From: Crocinitomix algicola
GTDB lineage: Bacteria; Bacteroidota; Bacteroidia; Flavobacteriales_D; Crocinitomicaceae
DNA length: 64,000 nucleotides
Direction of reading: 5' to 3'
NCBI RefSeq assembly: GCF_001661595.2
Contig: NZ_LYPF02000001.1
Coordinates: forward strand, 124,001-188,000
Shown here: piece after piece, positions 1 through 8,845 of the stretch
How positions within the stretch are numbered: position 1 is the first letter of the stretch
Layout: each line of letters begins with the position of its first letter
Notes under the pieces: model-generated
What the model was told of the DNA's origin: nothing
What the model saw: the letters and a program-made list of their open reading frames with translations, nothing else
Databases searched by the model: none
Translations under genes and position numbers: made by a program

Positions 1-1117
1 TTCTTCTGCAGGAAGTAGCTTCTGCATAGTTTAACATTCTTCGAATTTTTTCGTGATATGTTTCCTTGAAATCCGAATCATCCACAAAATCATTCAACAT
101 TTTGACATCCCGGTAATTATAATATAGTATTGTGTCTGAAGGTAAGCCGTCTCGACCGGCACGGCCAATTTCTTGATAATACCCTTCAATATTTTTAGGA
201 AGATTATTGTGGATAATCCAGCGAACATTAGGTTTGTCGATTCCCATTCCGAATGCAATAGTGGCACAGATAACTTGAAAATTATCATTTATAAAACCGT
301 CTTGAATGGCTTCACGACTTGCAGTATCCATACCTGCGTGATAATGTCGAGCATTTATGCCGTTAGAATTTAATAGTGCACTCCACGATTCTGTTTCTTT
401 CCGAGATAAACAATAAATAATTCCACAATCATCAGGTCGATTTAAAATAAAAGTTAGTATTTCTTTTTCCTTTTGCTTTTTAGGAATTTGAGCTCGAACG
501 GCTAAACTTAAATTTTTTCGATTGAACGATGATAGGAATAGTTGGGGTTGGTTTAGACCTAATTGTTTAGAAATATCCTCACGTGTAACTTTATCCGCAG
601 TCGCAGTTAAGGCCATAAATGGAACATTGCTAAAACGTTTTCGAATCGCTTGCAATTGTGCATATTCCGGTCTAAAATCATGTCCCCACATGGATACACA
701 ATGAGCCTCGTCTATGGCAACCATTGAAATTGGTAGGTCCTTTAACCACGCGTTAAAAGCATGAATAAGGGTTTCTGGAGCGATGTAAAGCAATTTTATC
801 TTTCCCTTTATGCAATCTTCTATTATAATTCTTTTTTCATAATCCGACTGGGTACTATTGAAGTAGGCCGCATTAATACCATTTGATTTAAGGGCTTCAA
901 CTTGATCTCTCATTAAGGATATCAACGGAGATATAACAAGTGTTAGCTTATCGAAGATTAGTGCGGGGATTTGAAAACAAACAGATTTACCGCCTCCGGT
1001 AGGCATTATAACGACACTATCTTGCCCGCTAATTGCATGTTCAATAACTTCTGCCTGCATCGGTCGAAAGGAATCGTACCCATACACCTCTTTCAAAATT
1101 TCATTCGGTCCTCTCAT
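1..1117 (-). CDS. recQ: ATP-dependent DNA helicase RecQ (5' part, cut by window edge)
   Basis: The frame opens at an ATG at 1117 and runs off the left edge after 372 codons, so only the N-terminal part is seen. Visible are Walker A (MPTGGGKS, about residues 38-45), the DEAH box in AIDEAHCVSMWGHDFRP, motif VI (GYYQEIGRAGRDG) and the start of the zinc-binding subdomain (EATSCRR). RecQ enzymes unwind DNA 3' to 5' in recombination and fork repair. The missing part should hold the remaining zinc cysteines, the winged helix and perhaps an HRDC domain. A second, divergent RecQ gene lies at 12088-13998. Family assignment is secure; which of the two is the orthologue of E. coli RecQ cannot be told here. 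Confidence 0.95.
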   Translation of the reverse strand, partial: MRGPNEILKEVYGYDSFRPMQAEVIEHAISGQDSVVIMPTGGGKSVCFQIPALIFDKLTLVISPLISLMRDQVEALKSNGINAAYFNSTQSDYEKRIIIEDCIKGKIKLLYIAPETLIHAFNAWLKDLPISMVAIDEAHCVSMWGHDFRPEYAQLQAIRKRFSNVPFMALTATADKVTREDISKQLGLNQPQLFLSSFNRKNLSLAVRAQIPKKQKEKEILTFILNRPDDCGIIYCLSRKETESWSALLNSNGINARHYHAGMDTASREAIQDGFINDNFQVICATIAFGMGIDKPNVRWIIHNNLPKNIEGYYQEIGRAGRDGLPSDTILYYNYRDVKMLNDFVDDSDFKETYHEKIRRMLNYAEATSCRR

Positions 1118-1124
1118 ACTAAAA

Positions 1125-1132
1125 CAAAGTTA
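1125..1132 (-). promoter_or_regulatory. -7 box upstream of the first recQ
   Basis: On the minus strand this reads TAACTTTG, an exact match to the Bacteroidota -7 consensus TAnnTTTG. It lies 7 bases before the recQ ATG, so the transcript would have almost no leader. No good TTG -33 element is seen. The box abuts the T-run of the upstream terminator. Confidence 0.5.
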
Positions 1133-1164
1133 AAAAAAAGAGGTAAGCGTCATACTTACCTCTT
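1132..1164 (-). terminator. Rho-independent terminator after the large secreted protein gene
   Basis: A perfect 10-bp inverted repeat (1138-1147 with 1155-1164, AAGAGGTAAG/CTTACCTCTT) with a 7-base loop is followed on the minus strand by eight Ts. It lies 24 bases after the stop codon of the minus-strand gene at 1188-4346. Confidence 0.85.
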
Positions 1165-1187
1165 GAAATTCTGAATGAAGAAATTAT

Positions 1188-4100
1188 CTATTTTACCCAA
1201 ATTTTTTCAATTTTACTATTGTTTTTATCGCTAACATGCAGAAGATAATACCCAGTGGCCACGTTTTTTAAATCTATTGTTATTAGTGTTTTATTTTCGG
1301 ATGGGCTTAGGTATTCTTGATGAACAAGTTGCCCAGCTGCATTATGTACATTAACCGTGATCGATTCATCAGAGCCTACGACAAGATATTCAAAATAATT
1401 ACCGTTGTTCACTTGTTGTTCAATACCAAAAGGAATATTCTTAATGATATTTGCAAAATTCTTTATGGCGATGTAATTATTCTTTATTTCTAATCCGTCT
1501 CCTATGTCATTAGCTGCATACAATTGAATGGTATATGTTCCAATATCGTTAAATGAAACTACAGGATTTTGACTTGAGTTACTAGTTCCATCAGCATAGA
1601 CCCAACCTGTGGCAGGTGTTATTGTCCAATTCCATTCATTTGGATCATTGGTAGACAAGTCGGTAAATGCAATATTTGTAGTGGGAGGAGCAACAAGGAT
1701 ATCGGCGCTAAAGTCTACATCAGGTCCTTCTTCAAATCCACCAGGAATTATATTAACTTTATAATCTTCAGTTTCGCCATACGTCATATCTTCGCATGGG
1801 TCATCCACGCCGCTTACATTATCACTGGCTTTTGCCCGTAATAAGTGTTCACCAAGAATCGCATCTTCAGGGATACTTAACATTAAGGTTGCCCCAAAAT
1901 CAAATGTTTCACCTTCAATAACCTTCTCGTCTTCTTCAAATACAAAATTGTCATTAAAGTCAATCCAAATTGTTGCATACTGAGTTTCCCAGTCTGATGC
2001 GATATACAATTCATGATCATCGCCTCTTGATAAGTCCGTCATTAAATGGGTATAATCACCATATCCATCTTCTGAGCATCCTGAAGGGTTGTCAATTGAT
2101 CCTAACTGAAATTCAACAAAACCATCACCGTAACCACAATACGCTTCAGGTGCACAAAATAAGTTCTCAATTGTTGTAACGGTGGTATCATTCAATAAAT
2201 CACCGTCTTCAGCTAGCGCAGTATAACTTACAATAACGTGTTCCCCAGTCATTGAAAAATCTCCCGTGGTTGTAAACTCATAGGTAATGATTTCCCCTGG
2301 TGCAATTGAGGCATCAACAGTTTCTTCCACAGGTAATTCTTCATTTAAAATATAACCTACTGTAAAGCCAGTTTGAGATTCTGCTCCGAAGTTCTCGATT
2401 GAGATTTGTATTGTTTCATCCATTAAACCAGTTCCAGTGGTCGGAGAGTTTATAGCAATCACGCCTAAATCATTGGAAAACTGATGTGTTATCGTTGTTT
2501 TTAGGGTGTCGTTACCGTTGAATTCATCAGTATCCAAGTCAGTCCAAATATTGATGTCGTATGTCCCTTCTTCGGATAAATCTGCGAGTGTAGAAAAACT
2601 AAAACTTGTTGATTCACCAGCAATCAATGGTCCTGATTCATAAGTTTCTGTAATTATAGCACCATCATTAATTTGGTAGCTAATGGCAAAATCATTTTCA
2701 TCTGATAGTCCAAAATTGGTTACATTAACCTCAATTTCTTCACTGTCTGTCAAAGTTCCATCTTCGGGTGATAAAAGTGCTGTAATTCCAACATCATGAA
2801 GGTAGTCACTCGCTAGTTTGAATGAAAAAATTCGCGTTTTTCTACCGGAAGACAAATATTCACCAGTGTACCAAAATGTTTGATCATCGGTCGGATCAAC
2901 AGCCATATGGGCATAATCCCCGAATCGGTTAATTCCTGTTTGAATTGATGTACCAGCGACTGCTTCAACTTCTTCAATTGTCATTTCTCCAAGCGGGTCA
3001 CCAGCATAACGGCCAGTATAAAACAATGAAGCATAAACTTCAGAACCTGCTTTAGAGTATGCTAGACCAATATTTCCTTGATTATCCATTGAAATACTGC
3101 CTAACCATCTGTTTTGGTCGTCAGGAGCATAAGTACTTTCTTGGTGAATTTCCCATGTTCCATCAATCTCGCGAAGCTCATACCATCGAATTCCTGCATG
3201 ATTAGTCATATCAACATCTACGGTATGGTTTAACATGATTGTATTATGAGAACCCCATTCTGTGTATTGTGCGCGGTACATAAATGCGCCAGGAATACCA
3301 TCAAGTTTCGCACTTGTGCCTGGTTGTTCAATATCGTTCCAAGAAGCATCAAATTGAGAATCGAACGGAGTGGTTAAAAGTGTTTGTACAAGTTCGATAT
3401 TCGATGTCTCAGGAGCTTCCCAGTTAGTTTCAATTTCCCAAATTTTAATTGCATCATCAGGAATTCCCATCCAAGCATCGTCTTGAAAATAAAAAAGATT
3501 TAAATTTTTATCTTCAGAAGGCATTTCGAAATCTGCGTGAGCTGGTAAAACACTATGGAAACCACCTGTTTCGGTTCCTGCCCCTGTTCCCAAGTCAGGT
3601 ATATCAAAAGCAATCATAGCGGCGGTAGGGTCACCAACAATCATTTTATCTCTTTCAAAAACAAAGCAATCGGATCCGGATTTATTTGCTGTCACGTAAT
3701 ATCCATCATGCCATAACCCATATTTTGGATAATCAGGAAAAGAGGCCATATCGAACGTGTACAACCAATACGCTCCTAATGGGTCAGGTGTCTGTGAAAT
3801 GGCTACAGCTAGTTGGTTTCCTACACCAAAGGCGCTTAACATCCATTTATCAGCAAAACGGTCGTACATAACAATTGGGTCACCAGCATCAGAACCTACG
3901 ATAGATGCAAGTGAGTTTGGGCCTGCTAAGATGTCTCCCTCTTTATTGTAAATGATATACTCTGAATTAATCATCTGAACGTAATGGTCGGGACCTGCTG
4001 CTCCAGAAGGATCAGGAGGATATGCTCCGTGATCATTACCTTCCCAATTCTGTAGCGGTGATTTTCCGGATAGTTTCCCTGGTTTTCGTTGCCACAGAGG

Positions 4101-4346
4101 ATCTACGCCATGTGGATAAGCTTCTGAATTAGTGTATTTCTGTCGTCGAAAATTGTTGTGAACGACAGGTTCTTTCTTTTCATTGCGATAAGCTAGTGTA
4201 TTTTCCAAAGACCGTAACTCTGGAGTGACTGTCATTGAAATACATTTTGAAGTGAATTTAAAAGATTCGTTCTTGTTTGTCTGTTGCGCTATTGAAAGAG
4301 GGGTAATAAACGCCAAAGTTAAAAATGTAAGTAAAGTTTTTTTCAT
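1188..4346 (-). CDS. Large secreted multidomain protein with T9SS sorting domain
   Basis: The start is taken at MKKTLLTFLTLAF, which begins a clear signal peptide ending near SIAQ; the frame is open 13 codons further up, but that extension would bury the signal. The mature part has a Tyr/Trp- and Asp-rich region (about residues 75-510), then two Ig-like CARDB-type repeats (each opening with a LGVIAINSP/VGITALLSP-like segment), a GEVED-like domain (IWIDFNDNFVFEEDE...TYGETEDYKV), a PKD-like domain (about 860-950) and a C-terminal type A sorting domain ending in KIEKIWVK. The product is expected on the cell surface or released through the type IX system. No catalytic motif was recognised, so it may be an adhesin or binding protein. 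It has its own terminator. Confidence 0.85.
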   Translation of the reverse strand: MKKTLLTFLTLAFITPLSIAQQTNKNESFKFTSKCISMTVTPELRSLENTLAYRNEKKEPVVHNNFRRQKYTNSEAYPHGVDPLWQRKPGKLSGKSPLQNWEGNDHGAYPPDPSGAAGPDHYVQMINSEYIIYNKEGDILAGPNSLASIVGSDAGDPIVMYDRFADKWMLSAFGVGNQLAVAISQTPDPLGAYWLYTFDMASFPDYPKYGLWHDGYYVTANKSGSDCFVFERDKMIVGDPTAAMIAFDIPDLGTGAGTETGGFHSVLPAHADFEMPSEDKNLNLFYFQDDAWMGIPDDAIKIWEIETNWEAPETSNIELVQTLLTTPFDSQFDASWNDIEQPGTSAKLDGIPGAFMYRAQYTEWGSHNTIMLNHTVDVDMTNHAGIRWYELREIDGTWEIHQESTYAPDDQNRWLGSISMDNQGNIGLAYSKAGSEVYASLFYTGRYAGDPLGEMTIEEVEAVAGTSIQTGINRFGDYAHMAVDPTDDQTFWYTGEYLSSGRKTRIFSFKLASDYLHDVGITALLSPEDGTLTDSEEIEVNVTNFGLSDENDFAISYQINDGAIITETYESGPLIAGESTSFSFSTLADLSEEGTYDINIWTDLDTDEFNGNDTLKTTITHQFSNDLGVIAINSPTTGTGLMDETIQISIENFGAESQTGFTVGYILNEELPVEETVDASIAPGEIITYEFTTTGDFSMTGEHVIVSYTALAEDGDLLNDTTVTTIENLFCAPEAYCGYGDGFVEFQLGSIDNPSGCSEDGYGDYTHLMTDLSRGDDHELYIASDWETQYATIWIDFNDNFVFEEDEKVIEGETFDFGATLMLSIPEDAILGEHLLRAKASDNVSGVDDPCEDMTYGETEDYKVNIIPGGFEEGPDVDFSADILVAPPTTNIAFTDLSTNDPNEWNWTITPATGWVYADGTSNSSQNPVVSFNDIGTYTIQLYAANDIGDGLEIKNNYIAIKNFANIIKNIPFGIEQQVNNGNYFEYLVVGSDESITVNVHNAAGQLVHQEYLSPSENKTLITIDLKNVATGYYLLHVSDKNNSKIEKIWVK

Positions 4347-4431
4347 GGATATGGTTTTATCCAAATATATGAATTTACTCGTCAACTATAAGCTTTAAAA
4401 ATTAAATGATATTGCGTTCCTAAATTATTGA

Positions 4432-5901
4432 TTAATTTCTTCTCCAGTAATATGGCGTAAAAAGTAAAGCAACAGTAAAGAGTTCTAATCTACCAAATAA
4501 CATTAAAAATGACAATAACCATTTCCCACCTGGACTAATACTCGAAAACGTATGTGAAGGACCTACTTCTGATATACCGGGTCCAACGTTTCCAAGCGAT
4601 GTAGCAACGGATGAAATCGCGACTTCAAAATTAGCACCTAAAGCTGTCATAATAATTGAACCTATTACAAAAACCGAAAGGTATAAGAAAATAAAAGCTA
4701 AAAGATTGAAAATGATGTGACTGGGAACGGTTTGTTTGTTCAGGTATACTGGGATTACTGCATTGGGATGCAATCGCTTTTTAAACTCTAGTATTCCGTT
4801 TTTCATAAGAATTACTACTCTAACAATCTTTATTCCTCCTGAAGTTGATCCCGCGGATGCACCAGAAAAGAGCAAAAGAAAAAATATAAAGGTGGCCAAT
4901 GATCCCCATTCAGTGAAATCTGCAGATGCATAGCCCGTTGTAGTTATAGTTGATACAACCTGAAAAATTGTTTCTCTAAAAGCAGTAATTAAACTGACTT
5001 CTCCCGTATTATAATACACCACCGGCGTCAGAATGATGACTAATAAAAGTACGGCTCCGCTGTACCATTTGAACTCGTCGTTGTGCCAAAATCTTGAAAA
5101 TTTACCTTTAAATCCGAAATACAGCAGGGTGAAGTTTGTACCCGCTAAAAACATGAAAATTACAATTACGGCTTCAATTAAAGGCGAATTAAATGCTTCA
5201 ATACTGCCTTGTTTAGTAGAAAACCCTCCAGTAGAATTGGTTGTTAACGCGTGATTAATTGAATCGAAAAAATCCATTCCACAAAACAAGAGTATAATAG
5301 TTTGAATAATGGTTAAAAACAGATAAATAACCCAGAGACGTTTCGCAGTTTCCTTAATTCTTGGGTGTATCTTATCCTTAGTTGGTCCAGGTGCTTCTGC
5401 AACGAATAATTCCATACCACCAATGCCCAGTAGAGGTAGAATAGCAATTGTCAGTACAATTATCCCCATTCCACCTATCCATTGCGTCATACTCCGCCAG
5501 AAAAGTATACCATGAGGTAGTTCCTCAATATTATCCAAAACTGTTGCTCCGGTTGTTGAAAGTCCGGACATGGTCTCGAAAAAAGCTCCAGAAATATCAG
5601 GGATGCTGCCACTTAACAAATAGGGGAGTGTTCCGAATATTGCCATAGAAATCCACCCTCCTGTAACAATTAAGTAACCATCACGTTTTTTTATCTCTGC
5701 GTCTTTACTTTTCCGTGTTACTATTTTGAGTACACTACCCGCAATAAGTGTAATGAGCGAGCTAGAAAGTATTGGGATAAGGTCTTTTTCTCCGTAATAA
5801 ACTGAAAATAGGGCAGGAGGAAGCATTAATACTCCCATAATTAAAACAAGACTGCCAATGACATTCAGTGTAACACTCGAATTTATTAACGGTCTAGGCA
5901 T
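4432..5901 (-). CDS. trkH: TrkH family potassium uptake protein
   Basis: This 489-residue polytopic membrane protein is the channel-like subunit of Trk potassium uptake. The four half-filter loops expected of the family are visible: STTGAT, TTNSTGGFST, TTTGYAS and GNVGPG. The C-terminus ends FTPYYWRRN, as is common in TrkH proteins. Its ATG overlaps the stop of trkA by one base (TAATG), so the two are translationally coupled; TrkA should sit on the cytoplasmic face and gate TrkH in response to nucleotides. Confidence 0.95.
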   Translation of the reverse strand: MPRPLINSSVTLNVIGSLVLIMGVLMLPPALFSVYYGEKDLIPILSSSLITLIAGSVLKIVTRKSKDAEIKKRDGYLIVTGGWISMAIFGTLPYLLSGSIPDISGAFFETMSGLSTTGATVLDNIEELPHGILFWRSMTQWIGGMGIIVLTIAILPLLGIGGMELFVAEAPGPTKDKIHPRIKETAKRLWVIYLFLTIIQTIILLFCGMDFFDSINHALTTNSTGGFSTKQGSIEAFNSPLIEAVIVIFMFLAGTNFTLLYFGFKGKFSRFWHNDEFKWYSGAVLLLVIILTPVVYYNTGEVSLITAFRETIFQVVSTITTTGYASADFTEWGSLATFIFFLLLFSGASAGSTSGGIKIVRVVILMKNGILEFKKRLHPNAVIPVYLNKQTVPSHIIFNLLAFIFLYLSVFVIGSIIMTALGANFEVAISSVATSLGNVGPGISEVGPSHTFSSISPGGKWLLSFLMLFGRLELFTVALLFTPYYWRRN

Positions 5902-7241
5902 TATTGGAAATACTTTTCAATTAAATGAATTGATTCGGTCAGAGAAAAAACCACTGCTTGATCTCCTTCTTTTAGTTGGAATGATCCAAAAGGAATAAAA
6001 CCTACCTCTTCACGAATTACACCTGCAATATTCGCTGTTTTTGGGAAATTTAGTCGGTTAATAGGTTTTTTCGTAACCTTTGAACCGGGTTTAACTATAA
6101 ACTCAATGATTTCAGCGTCTACACCGTGCAAATTAGCAATTGCTGTTACATTTCCTTTTCTAACGTACTTAAAAATGTTTCCAGCGGCAATGATTTTTTT
6201 ATTGATTAGTGTATCAATACCAATGTTTTGTGACAAATGTATATAATCAATGTTCTCAACGCGCGCTATTGTTTTCTTCACTTTGTGATTGGTGGCCACA
6301 AGAGAGGACATGATATTTGATTCCGAATCTGCGGTTACGGCAATAAAGGCATCCATATCACCAAGTCCCTCCGATTCTAATCCAGTTACATTTCTACCAT
6401 CAAGGTTAATAACTAATGTACTTTTTAATGTGCCTGCGAGTTCTTCACATCGTTCGCGGTTTTTTTCAACCAAGGTTACATTATAATCTTCTTCTAAAAG
6501 CTTGGCAGTGTGATAACCTATACTACTTCCGCCAAGAATCATAATGTTTTTTATTTCAAAACATTCTTGACCACAAATTTCAATTATTTGATCTATTGAT
6601 TCTGGATTTGATATAAAGTAAACAATATCATTTGCTCGAATAACTGTATGGGCATTTACGATGATCGTTTCTTCTTTTCTGTGGATGGCAATTGGTTTAA
6701 ACGCCAACTCTGGATTGAGATAAGCACTGTCTTGAATCGATAAATCAACCAATTTTGATTTTTGATGAATGGAAATACCAAATACCGTTAACTTCCCTCC
6801 TTCAAATTCATGGTCATCAGTAAAAACAGAACGTTTAATGAGTCTCCTTATTTCTTCCGAAGCGAGTTGAACAGGCGCAATTAATTCGTCTATTCCCAAA
6901 GACTCCATAATTGCCGCATTTTCTGGAATCTTTAGTTCCAAATTATTAATACGTGCAATGGTTCGTTTTGCCCCATATCGTTTACCCAAAATCGAAACCA
7001 ATAAATTGGTCTCCTCAGAAGAAGTAACTGCAATTAATAAATCACAGGATTCTATTTTTGCTTCTCTCAGTATTGAAATTGACTTAGCATCTCCCTTAAT
7101 CGTAAAAATATCAAGGTTTGACTGTATTTCATTTAATCGATCTTGATTCTTGTCAATCAGATAGATATCTTGATGTTCACTAGCCATCATCTTGGCGAGA
7201 TGGAATCCTACAGCTCCTGCTCCGGTTATAATTATCTTCAT
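5901..7241 (-). CDS. trkA: Trk system potassium uptake protein TrkA
   Basis: This is a 446-residue cytoplasmic regulator with the duplicated RCK layout of full-length TrkA. There are two Rossmann (TrkA-N) domains, with dinucleotide-binding motifs GAGAVGFHLA near the N-terminus and GGSSIGYHTA near residue 235, each followed by a TrkA-C domain. In this family NAD(H) or ATP binding controls the TrkH channel. It is the first gene of a trkA-trkH operon, and a Bacteroidota-type -7 box lies 20 bases upstream. Confidence 0.95.
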   Translation of the reverse strand: MKIIITGAGAVGFHLAKMMASEHQDIYLIDKNQDRLNEIQSNLDIFTIKGDAKSISILREAKIESCDLLIAVTSSEETNLLVSILGKRYGAKRTIARINNLELKIPENAAIMESLGIDELIAPVQLASEEIRRLIKRSVFTDDHEFEGGKLTVFGISIHQKSKLVDLSIQDSAYLNPELAFKPIAIHRKEETIIVNAHTVIRANDIVYFISNPESIDQIIEICGQECFEIKNIMILGGSSIGYHTAKLLEEDYNVTLVEKNRERCEELAGTLKSTLVINLDGRNVTGLESEGLGDMDAFIAVTADSESNIMSSLVATNHKVKKTIARVENIDYIHLSQNIGIDTLINKKIIAAGNIFKYVRKGNVTAIANLHGVDAEIIEFIVKPGSKVTKKPINRLNFPKTANIAGVIREEVGFIPFGSFQLKEGDQAVVFSLTESIHLIEKYFQ

Positions 7242-7260
7242 TACTTACGAAATAACAGTA

Positions 7261-7268
7261 CAAATATA
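7261..7268 (-). promoter_or_regulatory. -7 box upstream of trkA
   Basis: The minus strand reads TATATTTG, matching TAnnTTTG, 20 bases upstream of the trkA ATG. No convincing -33 TTG at the usual 17-23 base spacing is seen. Confidence 0.45.
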
Positions 7269-7289
7269 TTCAATTCCTTTAACGTAAAA

Positions 7290-7631
7290 TTAATATTCTG
7301 ATAAATCCTTTAGCACTCCAAGGCTATCTAATTCATTTATAGTTATGGTGGGAGGAATGAAACCTTTGTTAATTTTAGTCAAAACGAAATGCCCGACAAT
7401 ATTTGCCTCTTTTTCACTTTTAAATCCATTTTTTCCTGAAATGGCAGGAATGTGAGGTTGATGAATGAATAGTTGGTTTTCACGAAGAATATTATAGCCC
7501 CAACTTTGATCATCATTTTCAAAGGTTTCCATATTATAGTTGGATTCCATTTTAATATGATTGTCGGAGGAACCAGAGTCAGTGCAAGAGAGTAATAGTA
7601 GAAAGTTGAGGCTTAAAAGTAAAAGTCGCAT
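7290..7631 (-). CDS. Small lipoprotein, DUF4907-like
   Basis: This 113-residue product starts with a lipoprotein signal (MRLLLLSLNFLLLLSC, Cys16 as lipidation site). The body, with HIPAISG and GFIPPTITINELDSLG, resembles from memory the Bacteroidota family DUF4907, whose function is unknown to me. Its ATG overlaps the stop of the upstream kelch gene by one base (TGATG), so it is the last gene of a three-gene operon with two kelch proteins. A structural or accessory role for the kelch proteins is inference from position only. Confidence 0.7.
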   Translation of the reverse strand: MRLLLLSLNFLLLLSCTDSGSSDNHIKMESNYNMETFENDDQSWGYNILRENQLFIHQPHIPAISGKNGFKSEKEANIVGHFVLTKINKGFIPPTITINELDSLGVLKDLSEY

Positions 7632-8845
7632 CAGTTAAACAGTATTTTGGTAAGGTATTCGGAGTTTGGTTCAGAACTGTCTTTAATTCGAATTATAAAT
7701 AAACCAACTAAATCAGATTTTTTTCGTTCAATTCGAATTGTGTTTAAATCATTTTTCGAAAATATGAATGAGCTGGTCACCTCTTTGCCATTTATATCAA
7801 ATACTGAAAAGTTAAATTGCTTTATTGGATTATTCAGTTTTATAAAACAATATTGCAAAGTTGGATTCGGGTAAACCTCTATTGCTCCGATACCAGAATA
7901 CTTCTCGCTACTTAATGGGTTGGGTATATATTCGTAGAAATCGTCATGGTATTCACCGTCATAACCGAGACCAGCGAATATTCGACCATCCACCACTTCG
8001 GCAGAAGCCTGTGTTCTTTGACCACCGATAAAATCAGCCCGCTGCGTCCAAATATCCCCGAAATAATTATATTCCCACACATCATCTAAGTATGCCGACG
8101 CCGTTTCTCCCATCATTATGTAAGCTCTAGGAAAATTACCACATCCAACAGCTCCTAGACGAGGAACCCCAGGAAGTGAGGCTTTTTTCGTCCATTCATC
8201 GGTAACTGGAAAATATTCCCAAAAATCGTTGTAATAATTATCTTCACCTCTTCCTGTTCCAACATAGCCTTTACCCCCCATTGTAAATCCAACAGCTTCT
8301 TTTCTAGGTCCTTCAGGTAGCGGGCTAATTGAGTGCCACGAATTGGATAAAATATTATATGCGTAAAAATCATTTTTCAAACCATCAACAGTGTTACCTG
8401 TTCCAATATAAGCTACGGAATCAATAGCAAAAGCAACAGCGCCATTTCTTGCTTCTCCAATAAAATCAGCCATTTGTGTCCACGATTCTGTTTCAGGATT
8501 GTATTGCCATAAATCTTTCATGTAGGGAAGAGTACCTGATCCTAGTCCAATATAACCAAAGCCTAAGGCGCTGAATCCAATAGCGCTGTTTCTAGCTAAC
8601 CCCAATCCTGTTGGACCACCTAACGCAACTTCATCGTCCCAATCATCTTGATCTAAATCGTAAGAATACATTTTTCGTTTGTTTTCTTCGATATTCACAC
8701 CTGCAGTAACAAACATTTCATCGTCTAACTCAAAACTAGCAGCGGCTGCACGAGCTGGACCATTCACTGAGTCTCGTTGTTCCCAATAGTCCTGGGCAAT
8801 AATTGATAAAGGGATTAAGAATAAAATCAAGAATAATTTTCTCAT
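7631..8845 (-). CDS. Secreted kelch-repeat protein with T9SS sorting domain
   Basis: The 404-residue product has a signal peptide (MRKLFLILFLIPLSIIAQ) and about six kelch-type blades of roughly 50 residues, seen as repeating G(F/Y)xGxG and WxxxxxFxxxxR segments (for example KGYVGTGRGEDNYYNDFWEY). Together these should make one beta-propeller. The last ~75 residues (IGAIEVYPNPTLQYCFI...) are a type A sorting domain for type IX secretion. It overlaps the upstream kelch gene by four bases (ATGA) and the downstream DUF4907-like gene by one. The ligand is unknown. Confidence 0.85.
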   Translation of the reverse strand: MRKLFLILFLIPLSIIAQDYWEQRDSVNGPARAAAASFELDDEMFVTAGVNIEENKRKMYSYDLDQDDWDDEVALGGPTGLGLARNSAIGFSALGFGYIGLGSGTLPYMKDLWQYNPETESWTQMADFIGEARNGAVAFAIDSVAYIGTGNTVDGLKNDFYAYNILSNSWHSISPLPEGPRKEAVGFTMGGKGYVGTGRGEDNYYNDFWEYFPVTDEWTKKASLPGVPRLGAVGCGNFPRAYIMMGETASAYLDDVWEYNYFGDIWTQRADFIGGQRTQASAEVVDGRIFAGLGYDGEYHDDFYEYIPNPLSSEKYSGIGAIEVYPNPTLQYCFIKLNNPIKQFNFSVFDINGKEVTSSFIFSKNDLNTIRIERKKSDLVGLFIIRIKDSSEPNSEYLTKILFN

